Source: Diphasiastrum complanatum
Lineage: Eukaryota > Streptophyta > Lycopodiopsida > Lycopodiales > Lycopodiaceae
Reading direction: 5' to 3'
Assembly (NCBI GenBank): GCA_029204225.1
Contig: CM055109.1
Location: 43,341,054-43,401,053, forward strand
DNA length: 60,000 nucleotides
The notes under the pieces were generated by a model that made no database searches, was not told where the DNA came from, and saw only the letters and a list, made by a program, of their open reading frames with translations. A program made the translations under genes and the position numbers. Below, piece by piece: positions 59,737-60,000 of this stretch; position 1 is the first letter of the stretch, and each line of letters starts with the position of its first letter.

Positions 59737-59941
59737 TGTCATGGCCATATTTAGTTAAGGACCTGAAATAGTCTTAAGATGGCAGAGCGGCCCTCCAGTA
59801 TTCGAGATTGTTGGTCACGCCATGATTTAATTCCATGTCAAGGCCAGTTTGTGACTAATTACCTTGAGAGGACCCATACACTCTAATTGAGACATATAGA
59901 GCATTGCATGTCTATGTGATGGATATAGGCATGAGAACTGA
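59737..59941 (+). mobile_element. 3' LTR copy, truncated
   Basis: Matches 57773-57977 with scattered differences, then diverges after GGCATGAGAACTG. Confidence 0.65.
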
Positions 59942-60000
59942 CTTGAGGTCTAGAGACAAAACAAGAACCTTTGATGGGGGTAAAGCAAAATTAAATTTGA

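Overview
This window is plant nuclear DNA: AT-rich, dominated by plant LTR retrotransposons (Copia and Gypsy/Ty3 types), two CACTA-type (TNP2) DNA transposons, very long GA/CT microsatellites and plant-type introns (GT...TTTTGCAG). The only well-preserved host gene is a DELLA/GRAS growth regulator, which points to a land plant. The gene sparsity and nested repeats suggest a large genome, possibly a gymnosperm or other non-angiosperm, but the clade cannot be fixed from the sequence alone.

Layout. 1-5.6 kb: an unrecognised exon on the minus strand, a nest of Gypsy LTR pieces containing a solo LTR with a 5-bp target duplication, and a broken unrecognised gene. 5.6-8.9 kb: a Copia element lacking reverse transcriptase. 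9.8-10.1 kb: a decayed NOI (RIN4-like) exon. 10.8-14.3 kb: a rearranged Gypsy element whose reverse-transcriptase fragment lies upstream of gag. 14.3-14.8 kb: a second copy of the unrecognised exon family. 16.4 kb: a 206-bp GA microsatellite. 20.5-25.4 kb: a Copia LTR, a CT/CA microsatellite, a Gypsy LTR with gag remnants, then a SET-domain-like pseudogene. 25.4-29.3 kb: a degenerate TNP2 transposase gene (+). 29.6-30.5 kb: an internally deleted Copia (-). 30.7-36.3 kb: a complete, very young non-autonomous Copia element whose LTRs differ at one base. 36.3-38.9 kb: two clusters of palindromic motifs flanking an FCP1/NIF-type phosphatase pseudogene (-). 39.5-43.4 kb: a second TNP2 transposase gene (-). 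44-46.6 kb: a decayed Gypsy-type LTR, then a Copia LTR with truncated gag. 47.4-49.95 kb: the DELLA gene with a candidate promoter, CT-rich leader and upstream ORF. 50-60 kb: mostly unannotatable repeats, with a Copia RNase H fragment and an LTR pair with no coding sequence between them.

There is no operon-like logic: genes here relate through transposition. The most interesting theme is that fragments of two host-type regulators, a SET-domain protein and a CTD-phosphatase-like HAD protein, sit next to transposases of the same TNP2 family, and that two element-like stretches carry dense, sequence-specific palindromes. Identifications rest on motif recognition by eye; no database search was possible.
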